Numbered from the stretch's first letter, positions 47,115-58,609 are shown. The stretch is 64,000 nt of DNA from Dugong dugon (GCA_030035585.1 CM057465.1:34738001-34802000); one strand, 5' to 3'. Notes: generated from the letters alone by a model not told the origin. Translations and numbers: made by a program.

Positions 47115-47572
47115 TGTCTTAGTTTTCCAGGGCTGCCATAGCAAAATACTACAAAATAGGAGGCTTTAAAGAACAGAAATGTATCTTCTCACAGTTCTGT
47201 TGGCTAAGAGTCCAAATTGGGTCTTGGCCATGTTGATTTCTTCTGGGGTCTTTGAGAGAGGAACTGTTTCATGCCTCTCTCCTAGCTTCTGGTGGCTGCA
47301 GGCAATTTCTGGCATTCCTTTGCTGCTTATAGATGTACCTGCCTCTTTCATCAAATGGAGTATGTCTTCCCCCTGTGAGTGAGTTGATTTTCATTTATAA
47401 GACATCACTCAGAGGGAATTAGTATTAGGATACACCCTACTTTAGGCCTGACCTTGTTAGCAGATACCATCTACAAAGAAAAACTCAATTTCCCCAGATA
47501 GGGTCACATTCACTAGTGCAGGGGTCAGGACTGCAGTATATCTTTTGGGTGGACACAGTTCAGTCTATAACA
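47115..47572 (-). mobile_element. MLT1-type MaLR solo LTR, antisense
   Basis: It starts TGTCTTAGTTTTCCAGGGCT and contains CACAGTTCTGTTGGCTAAGA, CTAGCTTCTGGTGGCTGCAG and GATAGGGTCACATTCACTAG. It ends GGACACAGTTCAGTCTATAA followed by CA. The 5-bp target repeat is GCTGG (47110-47114) and GCTAG (47573-47577). This is the older pan-eutherian MLT1 form, more diverged than the other MaLR LTRs here. Confidence 0.93.
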
Positions 47573-47654
47573 GCTAGTGATTGATTGCCTTCAGTTTTGT
47601 TTATCCAAAAATGTCTTTATATCCCCTTTCTTGTTTAACTTGTTTTTAAAAGAC

Positions 47655-48245
47655 AGATGTATTGTGGTATAAGATACATACAGAAAAGTCATTCTTTAAA
47701 GTACATACTTTGATAAATTTTGATCAATATGTGCAATCCTGTATCTATCACACTAAACTACATATAGAACCTACCTTTATCCTAAAGAGTTTCCTCATGC
47801 ATCTTTGAAGTCAGTTCTCTTACCTCTCCCCAGGTCCTGGCCACAATTGATCTGATTTCTGTCCCTAAAACGTTTCCTATTCCACAGTGCTAGATAAATG
47901 GAATCATAAAATATATAAGATTGTATGTCTGTCTCCTTTCATTTAGCATAATATTTTTTTAAAATTCATCCATGTTACAACATGTGTAGGTAGTCCATTT
48001 ATTTTTATTTTTGAGTCATATTGCATTGTATGGATTTACCACCATTTATTTATCAATTGTGGAACATCTGAGTTATTTCTAGTTTTTGCTATTCTGAATG
48101 GAGCTTCTATGACAGTTTGCATACAAGTTGTTTTTAGACATATATTTATAGTTCCCTTGGTAAATATCTAGGAGTGAGCTTACTGGTTTGCACAGTAAGG
48201 TCTGTTCAACTTTGTAAGACTCTATCAATTTTTTTCCAAAATATC
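47655..48245 (-). mobile_element. Old L1M 3'UTR and ORF2 end, antisense
   Basis: ATACTTTGATAAATTTTGAT, CTCCCCAGGTCCTGGCCACA, AAATTCATCCATGTTACAAC, TTGCATTGTATGGATTTACC and GTAAATATCTAGGAGTGAGC follow antisense L1M order. It abuts the preceding L1 but restarts from a 3' end, so it is a separate copy. Confidence 0.85.
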
Positions 48246-49734
48246 TGTATTATTTTTTATTTCCTCAAGCAAAGTATGAGGGTTCCGATGCCTGGGAGAA
48301 TAAGTCCAGTTGGCCTAGTTTAGGCCATATGCCTATTCCTTGGCCAGGAGATAGCAGAATTCCTTTTTGACAATGGTAAAAAGTTGATTTAAGTGAGAAG
48401 GCAATAATTTTCCAAGGGAAAATTAAGATCCTGTCAATAGAAGAATGGCTGCTGAGCAGATGAAAATGTGATGTTTTCTGCAACATCAATCACTTGAAAC
48501 ACTACAGAATTGTTGGACCATGGACTTGATTTTAATATTACACCTGGCCTTGCTGGTAATCATTTGCATAATCTTATACACTACATTTGACATTTCTACG
48601 TAGTATTTCTCTCATTTGTAATGCTATGGTAATGAGATGCGTGATCTTGATGAGATCACTGCCATCTTGAGCTTATATGATTAATCTGAGCCATAGGTTA
48701 TCAATTAAAAATGTCTTGAATGAACAAATAAATGGATGTGCAGCTGAAGGCCTTTGCTGTTCTGTTCTCATGCCTCTTGTTCATTGTAATTTGTAAATTG
48801 GATGAAGAAATTTTTCTCTGTTAATAATATTTAAGGCTATTAAACAACATTTATGTATAAATATTTCTGTGTGTCTGTGTGTAGCACTTAACAGTAATTG
48901 TCAAGTGGTTCATATAGATTGTATTAATATCAGTAATGCCAATCTGAGGTTCTGTAAGATATTGTTAACTGAGTTTACACTTTGAAGTACAAATGAATGC
49001 TTTGTATCCCAAATAATATTCATTTCAGGCAGCCTCAAATCCTATTTGCTTTATTTCCAAATAGAACATGCTCTGAAAATCCTGTGATAATCCAGCAATT
49101 GTTGCTCTTAAACTCTTTAAAATGTTATTCCCTTCCTTGAAAATTGCTTTATATATACAAAAACTTATTATCTTTTTTCCTAGTGAGAACATTCCTGTTA
49201 ATGAGTCTGCAGATTTTTTTTTCATAGTCATTAATTACTCTAGGATTAAAAAAATAAAGTCAATCCTCAATATTTGCTAAAATGGAGTCAACTGTAAGAA
49301 ACTTGATATTAGTAAACTACGTTAATTACAGATGAATTTAAAAAAGATAATCTAAATGGATGAAAGAAGATCTACAAGAAATTTTTTTACTTCCCACATT
49401 TCAAAGATTCATTTGCCTCTCTGTTCTCTCCTTCCTGTCCTATCAGATCAAAAATCCTTAGCATATCTAGTAACTTGCTTATTTAATGTGAGTTTCTGGA
49501 ATGGCATTACTTCTCCCTAGGATATTTGAATTTTAAATCTAGTTTACATTTGTGAGATAAATGGCTTTACAATATTATTTTAGAAACGTTATAGCAAAAC
49601 TGTGTAAACCATTTTTTAAGGTGCGAGAGACAGGAAGAACCAGAGTGGAGGGATCTTCTTTTTGCCTTGAAATTGCATTAAACCTATTTCTAGGTTAGCC
49701 CAAAGATGAATATGTCTTTGTCACATTTGTGCAC
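48246..49734. other. Repeat-poor, AT-rich DNA
   Basis: I recognise no interspersed repeat or gene. The 48.48-48.75 kb part holds homeodomain-type TAAT motifs and ATTTGCAT (an inverted octamer) in ATCATTTGCATAATC. It is a reasonable place to look for conserved non-coding sequence, but conservation cannot be judged here. Confidence 0.3.
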
Positions 49735-50115
49735 CGTATAAAACAGGACTTTTCTTCCATGACAGTGAGAGAGGTGAGAGAAACTATCTCAAACTAGCTT
49801 GAATTTAAAAGGGAATTTATTAGCTAACTAAACTGAGAGAATTAAAATTATGTAACGGTTTTAGACCCAGTCCCTAAAATTATACTGTTAGGATACTGTT
49901 TCTCTATCACTAATCACTGCTTTTCTCTGTGGAACTCCATTCTCAGGCATGTTTCTCAAAAAGAAGGAGGTCCATATGGCATCTGCAGTTTCAGCTGGGT
50001 GGGGCACATTCCTTGATTTCTTCTGGGTGATGTGTTCACCCCTGGGGCCAGAGTTTGATTCAACCCCTCCTAAGTCACAAGTACAGTTCTAAGTACTGAT
50101 AACAAACAATCCAAG
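49735..50115. repeat. Possible ancient interspersed repeat, family not named
   Basis: AAACTATCTCAAACTAGCTT, AAAAGGGAATTTATTAGCTA, ACTCCATTCTCAGGCATGTT and CAGCTGGGTGGGGCACATTC resemble a widespread mammalian repeat with an AATTTATTGGCTCA-like core. I cannot assign the class. Confidence 0.35.
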
Positions 50116-51289
50116 TTTATGCCATCATACAGCTTATGTCCTACCTAGAGCCCTATGTTATTAATAATGGAACTTTCGTATGGTGAGATTATAGTTGATA
50201 TTTTTTTCTTTGTTTTATATGATTTTTTTCAGATATTTTACAATAACCACATAATCCTACTTCTGATTACAGGTTTCATATTTTTTTCACATGTATTTCT
50301 TTCTTAAATTGGATGAATCTTACATTTGATGTATTTATCCATTTTGATTGTGGCTCCCCCTACGAAGCTAATAAAAATTGACAGTGGTCTTACACAGTCT
50401 ATATCTGTAATTGAAGAAATGCAGTATATTTTAAAGAGAAGAAAGTTATTATTAAACTAGGTTTTATGATTCATAGTTCAAATCAAAGATTATCCTGTTA
50501 TATAGCTAAGAGATATGAATTAATAAAAAGTTAATTATCAGGTAGACTTATCGCTGTGCAATCTACTCCAGAGATCCTAGTTAATTATTTTGGGGACCTA
50601 AATTAACATTAACAGATCTCTGTTATGAATGCTGAAAAAAGTACTGTAGCTTTAATGAGTGAATTAAACTTCTAGGAGTGAATGCAATGTTTCTCAATAG
50701 TTGTTCAAAGACTATGAGATAGTTTTCTCTTTCCCACATAAAAAGACTTTCTCCCATTTGGAGTGGGGGAGGGCGCTATTCGATACATTAATTTATACCC
50801 TCAATCCACTATTGAGACCTACTTTGAAACTTTTAATGTGCACACTCTAATACCTGCCAAGTGGTAAATTATTGCAATTATCTTAGTTGGCTGTTCCCAC
50901 ACTGGAAATCAAGAGATATGGAAGACTCAGAATTAAAATATCTGGAGCAAAAAAGTGTACTCTCTATGCATACTGATAGTAAGCTGGTCCCAGAAAATTT
51001 ACGTATTTTCTTTGATTTCCATGGAAATGAAATGTTCTCTCAGTCTTGCACAGTTTTTCTAAAACAATACTAGGAGAATTGTAGTGAAGCAAAAAGGAGA
51101 AGCCGGCTGGTTTTTTTTATTTAATGTAATTCATGATTCTACATTAACAGTTTATGTTCCAGTCAGATATGTGGTCCTTTTGAAATGACTATGCCAACGT
51201 CTGGTTTTTTAAAACATAAACCTTAAAAATTTTTACTGTCTGTAAATATTTCCACAATCTTCTAAGAAGTATTTTGCCTCCTCCCATCT
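50116..51289. other. No recognised element
   Basis: AT-rich DNA with a 70-codon frame at 50861-51073 that has no recognisable family. No splice or promoter evidence. Confidence 0.35.
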
Positions 51290-51890
51290 CTTTACCCCTA
51301 TTTTCTACCCCCAACCTGCTACTCAATCCACTGTTACCTGAGTTTGCATTCTCCAAAACAAGTTTTGTTCAAATCATCCATGGCTTAAAGCTACTGATGG
51401 CTTCCCAGTGTGGGTAAAATAAATTACAACCTCTTTAGCACAACGTAAAGGACCTTTTACAGCTAGTCGCAGACCATACTTCTGGGCTTATCACCAATTT
51501 TTTTTTTTTTTTAACTTTATGTATTCCACTTTGTACTCTATCCAAAACCCAAACCCACTGCCATGGAGTCAATTCCAACTCATAGCAACCTTGTAGAACA
51601 GAGTAGAACTGCCCCGTACGGTTTCCAAGGCCGTAAATCTTTACAGAAGCACACTGCCACATCTTTCTCCTGCGGAGCTTAACCACTGCGTCACCAGGGC
51701 TCCTTTGTACTCTATACACATTAATTTTTTTTTAATATGCCATGCATGTTTCCCCAGATTGGGGTGCCTTTATTTCATTTGTTTATGTTTGTTTTTTCTT
51801 TTGTTCTGTCTTTCAGGGTCCAGCTTGAATTACTACTCAATCATTTTAATTTTTGTTTCCTCTATGTTTCAAACCATCTTCATTTAATAA
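51290..51890 (+). mobile_element. L2 LINE (sense), split by an AfroSINE
   Basis: AAGCTACTGATGGCTTCCCA, ACAACCTCTTTAGCACAACG and CAGACCATACTTCTGGGC precede the SINE. GCCATGCATGTTTCCCCAGA and TTTCAGGGTCCAGCTTGAAT follow it. This is the sense L2 ORF2 C-terminal order. Confidence 0.65.
51542..51703 (-). mobile_element. AfroSINE, antisense, with internal deletion
   Basis: GTCAATTCCAACTCATAGCA (tail), GTACGGTTTCCAAGGCCGTA (centre), then CTCCTGCGGAGC joined directly to TTAACCACTGCGTCACCAGG (head), so the B-box segment is missing. The exact direct repeat TTTGTACTCTAT (51530-51541; 51704-51715) flanks it. Confidence 0.95.
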
Positions 51891-52025
51891 CTGGGTGCCT
51901 ACTGTCCAAGGCATTGAGTTTATAAACATCCTGTGCTTTTAAGAGACATGCAGTGGGGCTGAAGGGGGACAGCATGTATATAAATCCAATGAAGTATTTT
52001 AGATGCCACTAAACTGCTTGCTGAG

Positions 52026-52317
52026 GGCAGTGGTGGTTCAGTGGTAGAATTCTGGCCTTCCATGCAGGGGACCTGAGTTTGATTCCCATCTAGTGCACTT
52101 AAAGGGCAGCCACCAACCTCATTGGAGGTTTGCATGTTCCTGTGATGCTAGACAGGTTTCATCAGAGCTTTCAGACTAAGACAGACTGGGAAGAAGGACT
52201 TGATGATCTACTTCCAAAAATCAGCCAGTGAGAACCCTATGGACCACAATGGTCTGATTCTGTTGTGCATATGGTTGCATTGACTTGGGGTCCGAGGTTA
52301 CAGCAGCTAACAAAAAC
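52026..52317 (+). mobile_element. SINE with tRNA-Gly-like head
   Basis: The first 65 bp (GGCAGTGGTGGTTCAGTGGT, AGAATTCTGGCCTTCCATGC, then GAGTTTGATTCCC) closely follow tRNA-Gly, with A box TGGTTCAGTGG and a B box. The body (GGAGGTTTGCATGTTCCTGT, GAAGAAGGACTTGATGATCT) differs from AfroSINE. The end (TTACAGCAGCTAACAAAAAC) is RTE-like. The direct repeat is AAACTGCTTGCTGAG (about 52011-52025) and AAACTATTTGCTAAG (52318-52332). It is a retroposon, not a working tRNA gene. Confidence 0.85.
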
Positions 52318-53249
52318 AAACTATTTGCTAAGTACAATAAGGATCATATCAGATAGAGTGTTTTTTAAAAATATTTTATTGTGTTTTAGGTGAAAGTTTA
52401 TAGAGAAAATTACCTTCCTATTTAGTAATTTTTATACAGATTGTTCCATGAAATTGTTTATATTTTTCACAATATGTCAACATCCTCATTAAGTCCATTC
52501 TGTTTCTTCTATTTCCATTAATCTAGCTTCCCTGCCCCTCCTTAGATTCTCATTTTGTTTTAGGGTAAAGGTTGACCGTTTGGTCCATATAGTTGATTAT
52601 TTAAGGATGAACAGTACTCATGGGTGATATTGTTTATTTTATAAGCCAGTCTATTATTTGGATGAAAGGTGACCAACAAGAGTGGTTCATTTGAAGTTCA
52701 AAAGGTATCTTAGGGCAATAGTCTCAGGGGTTCCTCTAGTCTCTTATGGTCCAGTAAGTTTGGCCTTTTTTAGAAATTTGAGTTTTGTTCTACATTTTTC
52801 TCCCTCCTATCTGGGACCTTCTAATGTGTCCCTGGTCAGAATGATAGTGGTAGCTGGGCACCATCTAGTTCTTCTGTTCTCAGGCTAAATGAGGTTGTGG
52901 TTCATGTGGGCTGTTAGTCCTGTGGACTAGTTTCTTCTTTGAGTCTTTGGTTTCCTTCATTTTCTTTTGTTCCAGATGAATGGAGACCAACAGTTGTATC
53001 TTAGATGGCCACTCGTGAGCTTCTAAGACCCCAGTGGCTACTCACCAAATTAGAATGTAGAATATTATCTTTATGAACTATGTTATGACAATTGACTGAG
53101 TTGTCCTATGAGACTATGCTCCCAAACCATCAAACCCAGAAAACCAATCCCGGGAATATTTGGTTATGTCTAGGATGTATCCATAACTGTGCCATTTTTG
53201 TCATTTATTATATATGTGAATATATATTCAGAGCACACAAACAGGTATA

Positions 53250-53475
53250 TACTGTATTTTTATGCAAATAATGCACGCCTTCTACATTTGTTTGCTAACC
53301 ACTCCCTTCCTCTGCGAGGTAGTTTTGTAAGTGCGCTATGCTAGCTTCTTTTTATGGCAACATGTAAAAAAAAAATTGACATAGCAGCACTTCCGAAACT
53401 ATCTCCCAGGGGGAGGGAGCAGTTGGGAAACAAACCTAGAAGTGCATGTTATTTGCATAAAAATATGCTACATAT
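53250..53475. mobile_element. Inverted-repeat element with octamer motifs (possible MITE)
   Basis: The left arm TATTTTTATGCAAATAATGC (about 53255-53274) and the right arm GCATGTTATTTGCATAAAAA TA (about 53443-53464) are near-perfect reverse complements. Each contains the POU octamer ATGCAAAT. The 170 bp between them has no open frame. It interrupts L1 3'UTR text. The family is unknown to me; it may be an old non-autonomous DNA transposon. Confidence 0.55.
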
Positions 53476-55209
53476 GCCTACAGATACACCTATACGTGCA
53501 TACCCATATACTCACATGTGCTTTCCAATACACATATATGCATGCATATCTACCTGTGTAACCATTCACATATTTTTTTGGTTGTTATTGTTGCAAAATT
53601 ATATATCATTTACCAAAATTGTCCCTTATTCTTGCATACTTCTTAGTGTCTTCATTTACCTTGGATGGGTTGTACAGACTTCACCCGTATTGGGTATTGA
53701 CTTTCCGATCACCAAAAATAACAAGTATCTACTGTCTAGAAAGTGACTCCTCCCCCCTTCCCCCCTCATTCTTGGTAACCAGAAAATAATGTTGCTTTCT
53801 GTGTGTATACGTATTGTTAACTTTTTATAATAATGGGATCATACAATATTTACCCTTTTGTGGTTGACTTATTCCACTCAGCATTATGTCCTCCAAATTC
53901 ATCCATGTTATAAGATGTTTCACAGACTCATTATTCTTTATAGTTGCGTAGTATTCCATTGTATGTGTGTACCACAACTTGTTTATTTTTTTATCTGTTG
54001 ACATACACTTGGATTATTTCCATCTTTTTGCTATTGTGAATAATACTGCAGTGAACATAGGTGTTCGTATGTCTATGCATGTTACTACTATTAGATATCT
54101 AGGATATATACGTAGTAGTGGAATTGCTGGATCAGAAGCTATTTCTATTCCTAGCTTTTTGAGGAAATGTCATACCGTTTTCCATAGTGGTTGTACCATT
54201 TTAAAATCCCACTAGCAGTATATAAGAATTCCAGTCTCCCCACAACCTCACCAGCATTTGTTGTTGTTGTTGTTTTTAATCGGTGCCATTTTTGAAGGGG
54301 TGAGATAGAATCACATTGTAGTTCTGATTTATATTTCACTGATGGCTAATATTGTGACCATCTTTTCTTGTGTTTGCTAGCCACATAAGTGTTCTCTTTA
54401 GTGAAGTGTCTGTTCATGTCCTTTGCCCATTTTTTTGATTGGATTGTTTGTCTTTTTGTTGTTGAGTTGTTGGAGTTTTCTATATATTTTAGAGATTAGA
54501 CCCTTATCAGATATGTTGTTGCCAAAGATTTTTTCTTTGTCTGTAAAGTCTTTTGATGAACATGAGAGTATTTAATTTTTAGGAGGTCCTAGTTATCTAA
54601 TATGTTTTCTGTTGTTTGTGCATTTGTAGTTGTGTTTGATAGATTACTTATGCAAAAAATTAGGTCCCCTAGTTTTGTCCCAATGTTATCTTCTAGGAAC
54701 TTTATAGTTTTAGCTTGAACATTTAGGCCTTTGATACATTTTGAATTAGTTTTTGTGTATAGCATGAGGTATGGGTCCTGTTCCATTTTTCTGCAAATGG
54801 ATATTCAGTTTTGCCTGCACCATTTGTTAAAGAGACTATTTCTTCCCCATTGAATGTACTTTGACCCTTTGTCGAAGATAAGGTGCCTATAGATGGGTTG
54901 ATTTACTTCTGGGTTCTTGATTCTATTCCGTTTGTCTGTGTGTCTGTCATTGAACCAGTACGAGGATGTTTTGTTTACTGTGTGTTATGGATTGAATTGT
55001 GTCCCCTAAAAATGTGTGTGTCATCTTGGCTAGGCCATGATTCCCAGTACTGTGTGATTTTCCATCATTTTGTCATCTGATATGATTTTCCTATGTATTA
55101 TAAATCCTACCTCTATGATGTTAATATGGTGGAATTAGCAGCAGTTATGTTAATGAGAAAAGACTCAATTATAAGATTAGATTATGTTTTAAGCCAGTCT
55201 CTTTTGAGA

Positions 55210-55217
55210 TATAAAAG
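55210..55217 (+). promoter_or_regulatory. LTR TATA box
   Basis: TATAAAAG within CTTTTGAGATATAAAAGAGG of the MaLR LTR. The same position is TATAAAAG in the LTRs at 58303 and 60735. In MaLR LTRs this is where the RNA polymerase II TATA box is expected. Activity is not implied. Confidence 0.6.
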
Positions 55218-55433
55218 AGGGAAGAAAGCAGAGAGACAGGGGGACCTCATACCACCAAGAAAGTAGTGCCAGGAGAAGAGCATGTCCTTTGGACCCAGGA
55301 TCCCTGCACTGAGAAGCTCCTAGACCAAGGGAAAATTGACAACAAGGACCTTCCTTCAGAGTCGACAGAGAGGGAAAGCCTTACTCTGGAGCTGGTGCCC
55401 TGAATTCAGACTTCTAGCCTGCTAGACTGTGAG

Positions 55434-55441
55434 AGAATAAA
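55434..55441 (+). terminator. LTR poly(A) signal
   Basis: AATAAA in GTGAGAGAATAAATTTCTG, about 70 bp from the LTR 3' end. It recurs at the matching position in the other MaLR LTRs. Confidence 0.55.
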
Positions 55442-55751
55442 TTTCTGATTGTTAAAGCCATCCACTTAAGGTATTACTGTTATAGCAGCACTTGATAACT
55501 AAGACACTGTAGGTGGCTATATAGTAAGTTTTGAGACTGGGAAGTGTGAGACCTCCTACTTCATTCATCTTCTTCAATATTGCTTTGGCTATCTGGGGCC
55601 TCTTTCCTTTTCATAGAAAGTTGGTGATTAGTTTTTCCATTTCATTAAATACTGTTGTTGATATTTGGATCAGGATTGTATTATATCTATAGATTGCTTT
55701 GGGTAGTGGTGACATTTTCACAATGAGTTTCTTGCAGTAGTTTTCCCTGTA

Positions 55752-56129
55752 CAGGCAGTCCCCGGGTTGCAAACATCCAATTTACTACAACCCGTAGTTA
55801 TAAATCAACCCCGGTAGAGCCTATTATATTAAAAATTTGAGGTACATGCAATGGTTCGTAATAACAAATGAACACTACTTTGCAACATGTATCAAAACAT
55901 TATTATTATTATTACTGTATTATTATGTTAAAGCTGTTTTAGTGTATATGAAAGTGTTTCTTTAATGTTTTGTATACATAGAAAGTTACACTATATGCTA
56001 CATACTAAGACAAACATTAAACTAACTGCCGTTAGATATGAACTGTACCTAACTGTTCCAGCTTACGTACAAATTTGACTTAAAGATAGACTTAGGAACG
56101 GAACTTGTTCGTGATACAGGGACTGCCTG
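55752..56129. mobile_element. Mariner/Tigger-type MITE inside L1
   Basis: The left end CAGGCAGTCCCCGGGTTGCA and the right end CAGGGACTGCCTG are inverted repeats. The element is bracketed by TA (55750-55751; 56130-56131), the target duplication of Tc1/mariner-type transposons. Its 378 bp hold no transposase. Joining the flanks restores continuous L1 ORF2 text (TTTTCCCTGTA + CAAGTCTTTT). Confidence 0.9.
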
Positions 56130-58075
56130 TACAAGTCTTTTATATCCCTAGTTAGGTTTCTTCCTAGGTGTTTTATCCTTTTAGGGACTATTATAGATGG
56201 TATTATTTTCTTGATTTCTTTTTTGGAGTTCTCCTTGGTAGTGTAGAGGAACCCAGCTGATTTTTGTGTATTGACCTTGTACCCTGCCATTTTGCTGAAT
56301 GCTTTTCTTAGTTCCAGTAACTTTCTTATGGAACATCTGGAATTTTCTAAGTATAAGATCATGTCATCTGTGGATATGGATAGTTTTACTTCTTCCTTTC
56401 TTATCTGGATACTTTTTATTTCTCTTTCTTGCCTTATTGCTCTGGCTAGGATTTTCAGTACAATATCGAATAAGAGTGGTGATGGTGGGAGTTCTTGTCT
56501 CATTCCCATTCTCAAGGAAACACTCTCAGTCTTTCTCCACTGAGAATAAGTTGACTGTTGGTTTGGCATGTGTGTTTCTATTTCTATTTTACTGAGAGTT
56601 TTTATCAGGAAAGGGTGTTGGATTTTATCAAATGCCTTTTCTGCAGCAGTTGAGACAATCATGCAATTTTTTTTTATGTGCTGAATTACATTGATTGATT
56701 TTCTAATGTTGAAACCACCCTTGCATACCTGATATGAATCCCATCTGATCATCATGTATTAATTTTTTTTATATGCTATTGGATTCTGTTGGGTAGAATT
56801 TTGTTGAAAATTTTTGTATCTATATTCAGGAGAGATATTGGTCTATAATTTTCCTTTTTTGATGTCTTTACCTGGTTTTGGTAACAGGTAATGCTGGTTT
56901 CATAGAATGAGTTCAGGAGTATTCCTCCCTTTTCTTTGTTTTGGAAAAGTTAGAGTAAAATTGGTGTCAACTCTTTTCTGAATGTTTGGTAGAACTCCCG
57001 AGTAAAGCCATCTGTGCCAGGTCTATTTTTTGTTGTTGTTGTTATTGAGAGACTTTTTTGATGACATTTTCTATCTCTTCTTTTGTAGTGAGTCTGTTTA
57101 GGTTTTCTACCTCTATTTGAGTTAGTTTTGGTAGGCAGTGTGTTTCTAGAAATGTATCCATTTCTTCTAGGTTTTGAAATCTGTTAGAGTACAAATTTTC
57201 ATAGTATTCTGTTGTAAACCTCTTTATCTCAATTGGATCTGTTGTAATGTCTCCAGTTCCATCTTATTTTGGTTGTTTGCTTCTTCTCATTTTTGCCCTT
57301 TGTCAAATTGGCCAGTGGTTTGTCACTTTTATTGATCCTTTCAAAAAACCAACTTCTAGTCTTGTTGATTCTTTCTGTTGGTTTTTTGTCCTCTATGTCA
57401 TTTATTTCTGCTCTGATCTTTATTATTTCCTTTCTTCTGGTAGCTTTGGTCATCTTTTACTCTTCCTTTCCTATTTGTTCAAGTTGTCGGGTTAAGTTGT
57501 TGATTTTGGATCTTCCTTCTTTTTTAATGTGTGTATTTTATTGTTATAAATTTTCCTCTGAACACTGATTTTGATTTGTCCCAAAGATTTTGGTATGTTG
57601 TGTTTTCGTTGTCACTTGGTATTTTTTTAATTATACTTTTGTTTTCATCTATGAGCCAATAATTTTTAGTAATATGTTATTTATTTTCCTTGATTGTTCT
57701 GTTATTGATTTCTAGTTTTAAACCATTATGGTCAGAGAAGCTGCTTTGTATAATTTCAGCCTTTTAAAATTTATTGAGTCTTGTTTTGTGGTCTAAAATA
57801 TGGTCTGTTCTGGAAAATGTTCCATGTGCATTGGAAAAGAATGTGTACTGTGCTGCTGTTGGATGGTGTGTTTTATGTATGTCTGTGAGATTGTGTTGAT
57901 TAATAGTGTTGTTTAGATATTCTGTGTCTTTGTTGATTTTCTTTCTAGTTTTTCTGTCCATTGTTGAAAGTGGTGTGTTGAAATATCCTATTATTATTGG
58001 TAGAACAGCCTATTTTTCTCTTCAATTCTGACTTGAGTTTGTTTTATAAATTTTGGAACTCTGGCATTGGGTGCA
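56130..58075 (-). pseudogene. L1 ORF2 remnant: reverse transcriptase and endonuclease C-terminus
   Basis: The longest coding relic in the window is the minus frame 56063-56755 (230 codons). It shows EKAFDKIQHPFLIKTLSKIE, then ARAIRQEREIKSIQIRKEEV and motif C as STDDMILY. In motif A the residues before EKAFD are TAA, so the catalytic Asp of the usual DAEKAFD is replaced by Ala (codon GCT). The last roughly 20 codons of this frame come from the MITE, not L1. Frame 57229-57453 is the inter-domain region and 57764-57961 has YTFFSNAHGTFSRTDHIL, the endonuclease C-terminus. The protein is inactive. Confidence 0.9.
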
Positions 58076-58604
58076 TGTTATGGTTTAAATTGTGTCCCCC
58101 CAAAATAAGTGTCAATTTATCTAGGCCATGATTCTCAGTATTGCGTGGTTGTCCTCCATACTGTGATCTGATGTAATTATCCTCTGTATTGTAAATCCTA
58201 ACCTCTATTATGTTACTGAGGCAGGATTAGAGGTAGTTATGTTAATGAGGCAGGACACAATCTTGAGAATTAGGTTGTATCTTGAGTCAAACTCTTTTGA
58301 GATATAAAAGAGAGAATCGAGCAGGGAGGAGAGCGACCTCTCATCACCAAGAAGGAAGAGCCAGGAACACAGCACGTCCTTTGGATCCTGGGTCCCTGTG
58401 CTGAGAAGCTCCTAGGCCCAAGGAAGATTGATAACAAGGACCTTCCCCTAGAGTCAACAGAGGGAGAAAGCTGTCCCCTAGAGCTGGCACCCTGACTTTG
58501 GACCTCTAGCCTCATAAATTGTGAGAAAAATAAATTAAATTTCTCTTTGTTAAAGTTATCCACTTGTGGTATTTCTGTTATAGCAGCACTAGATAACTAA
58601 GACA
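58076..58604 (+). repeat. MaLR 5' LTR
   Basis: It starts TGTTATGGTTTAAATTGTGT and ends CACTAGATAACTAAGACA. TATAAAAG is at 58303-58310 and the poly(A) region AAATAAATTAAAT near 58528. Confidence 0.93.
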
Positions 58605-58609
58605 GAATT

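Larger units (their letters stand above)
42590..47640 (-). mobile_element. Old antisense L1 (ORF2 to ORF1) interrupted by four later insertions
   Basis: The plus strand carries antisense L1 text in order: CATTACAATATTGAGTAGAA, AAACCAACCTTGCATTCCTG, CAGTGAAGTCATCTGGGCC, GGTGAATGTTCCATGTG, then after the insertions AACATAGCCACACCTGATTT, GTGTATCTCTTCCAGAAGAT and TTTTGTTTATCCAAAAATGT. Insertions are an L1 (44125-45550), an AfroSINE (46091-46303), a MaLR LTR (46457-46968) and an MLT1 LTR (47115-47572). Without them about 2.4 kb of L1 remains. All frames are broken. Confidence 0.85.
54983..55506 (+). mobile_element. ERVL-MaLR solo LTR inside L1
   Basis: It starts TGTTATGGATTGAATTGTGT and ends CACTTGATAACTAAGACA. 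The target repeat is CTGTG (54978-54982) and CTGTA (55507-55511). L1 ORF2 text continues on both sides. Confidence 0.95.

Noticed and set aside
52026-52098. Possible tRNA-Gly gene
   Set aside because: The tRNA-like segment is diverged, is joined to a 220-bp SINE body and lies inside a target-site duplication, so it is a retroposon head.
53354-53746. 130-codon plus frame
   Set aside because: It crosses the boundary between the octamer inverted repeat and antisense L1 3'UTR, so it cannot be an ancestral gene.
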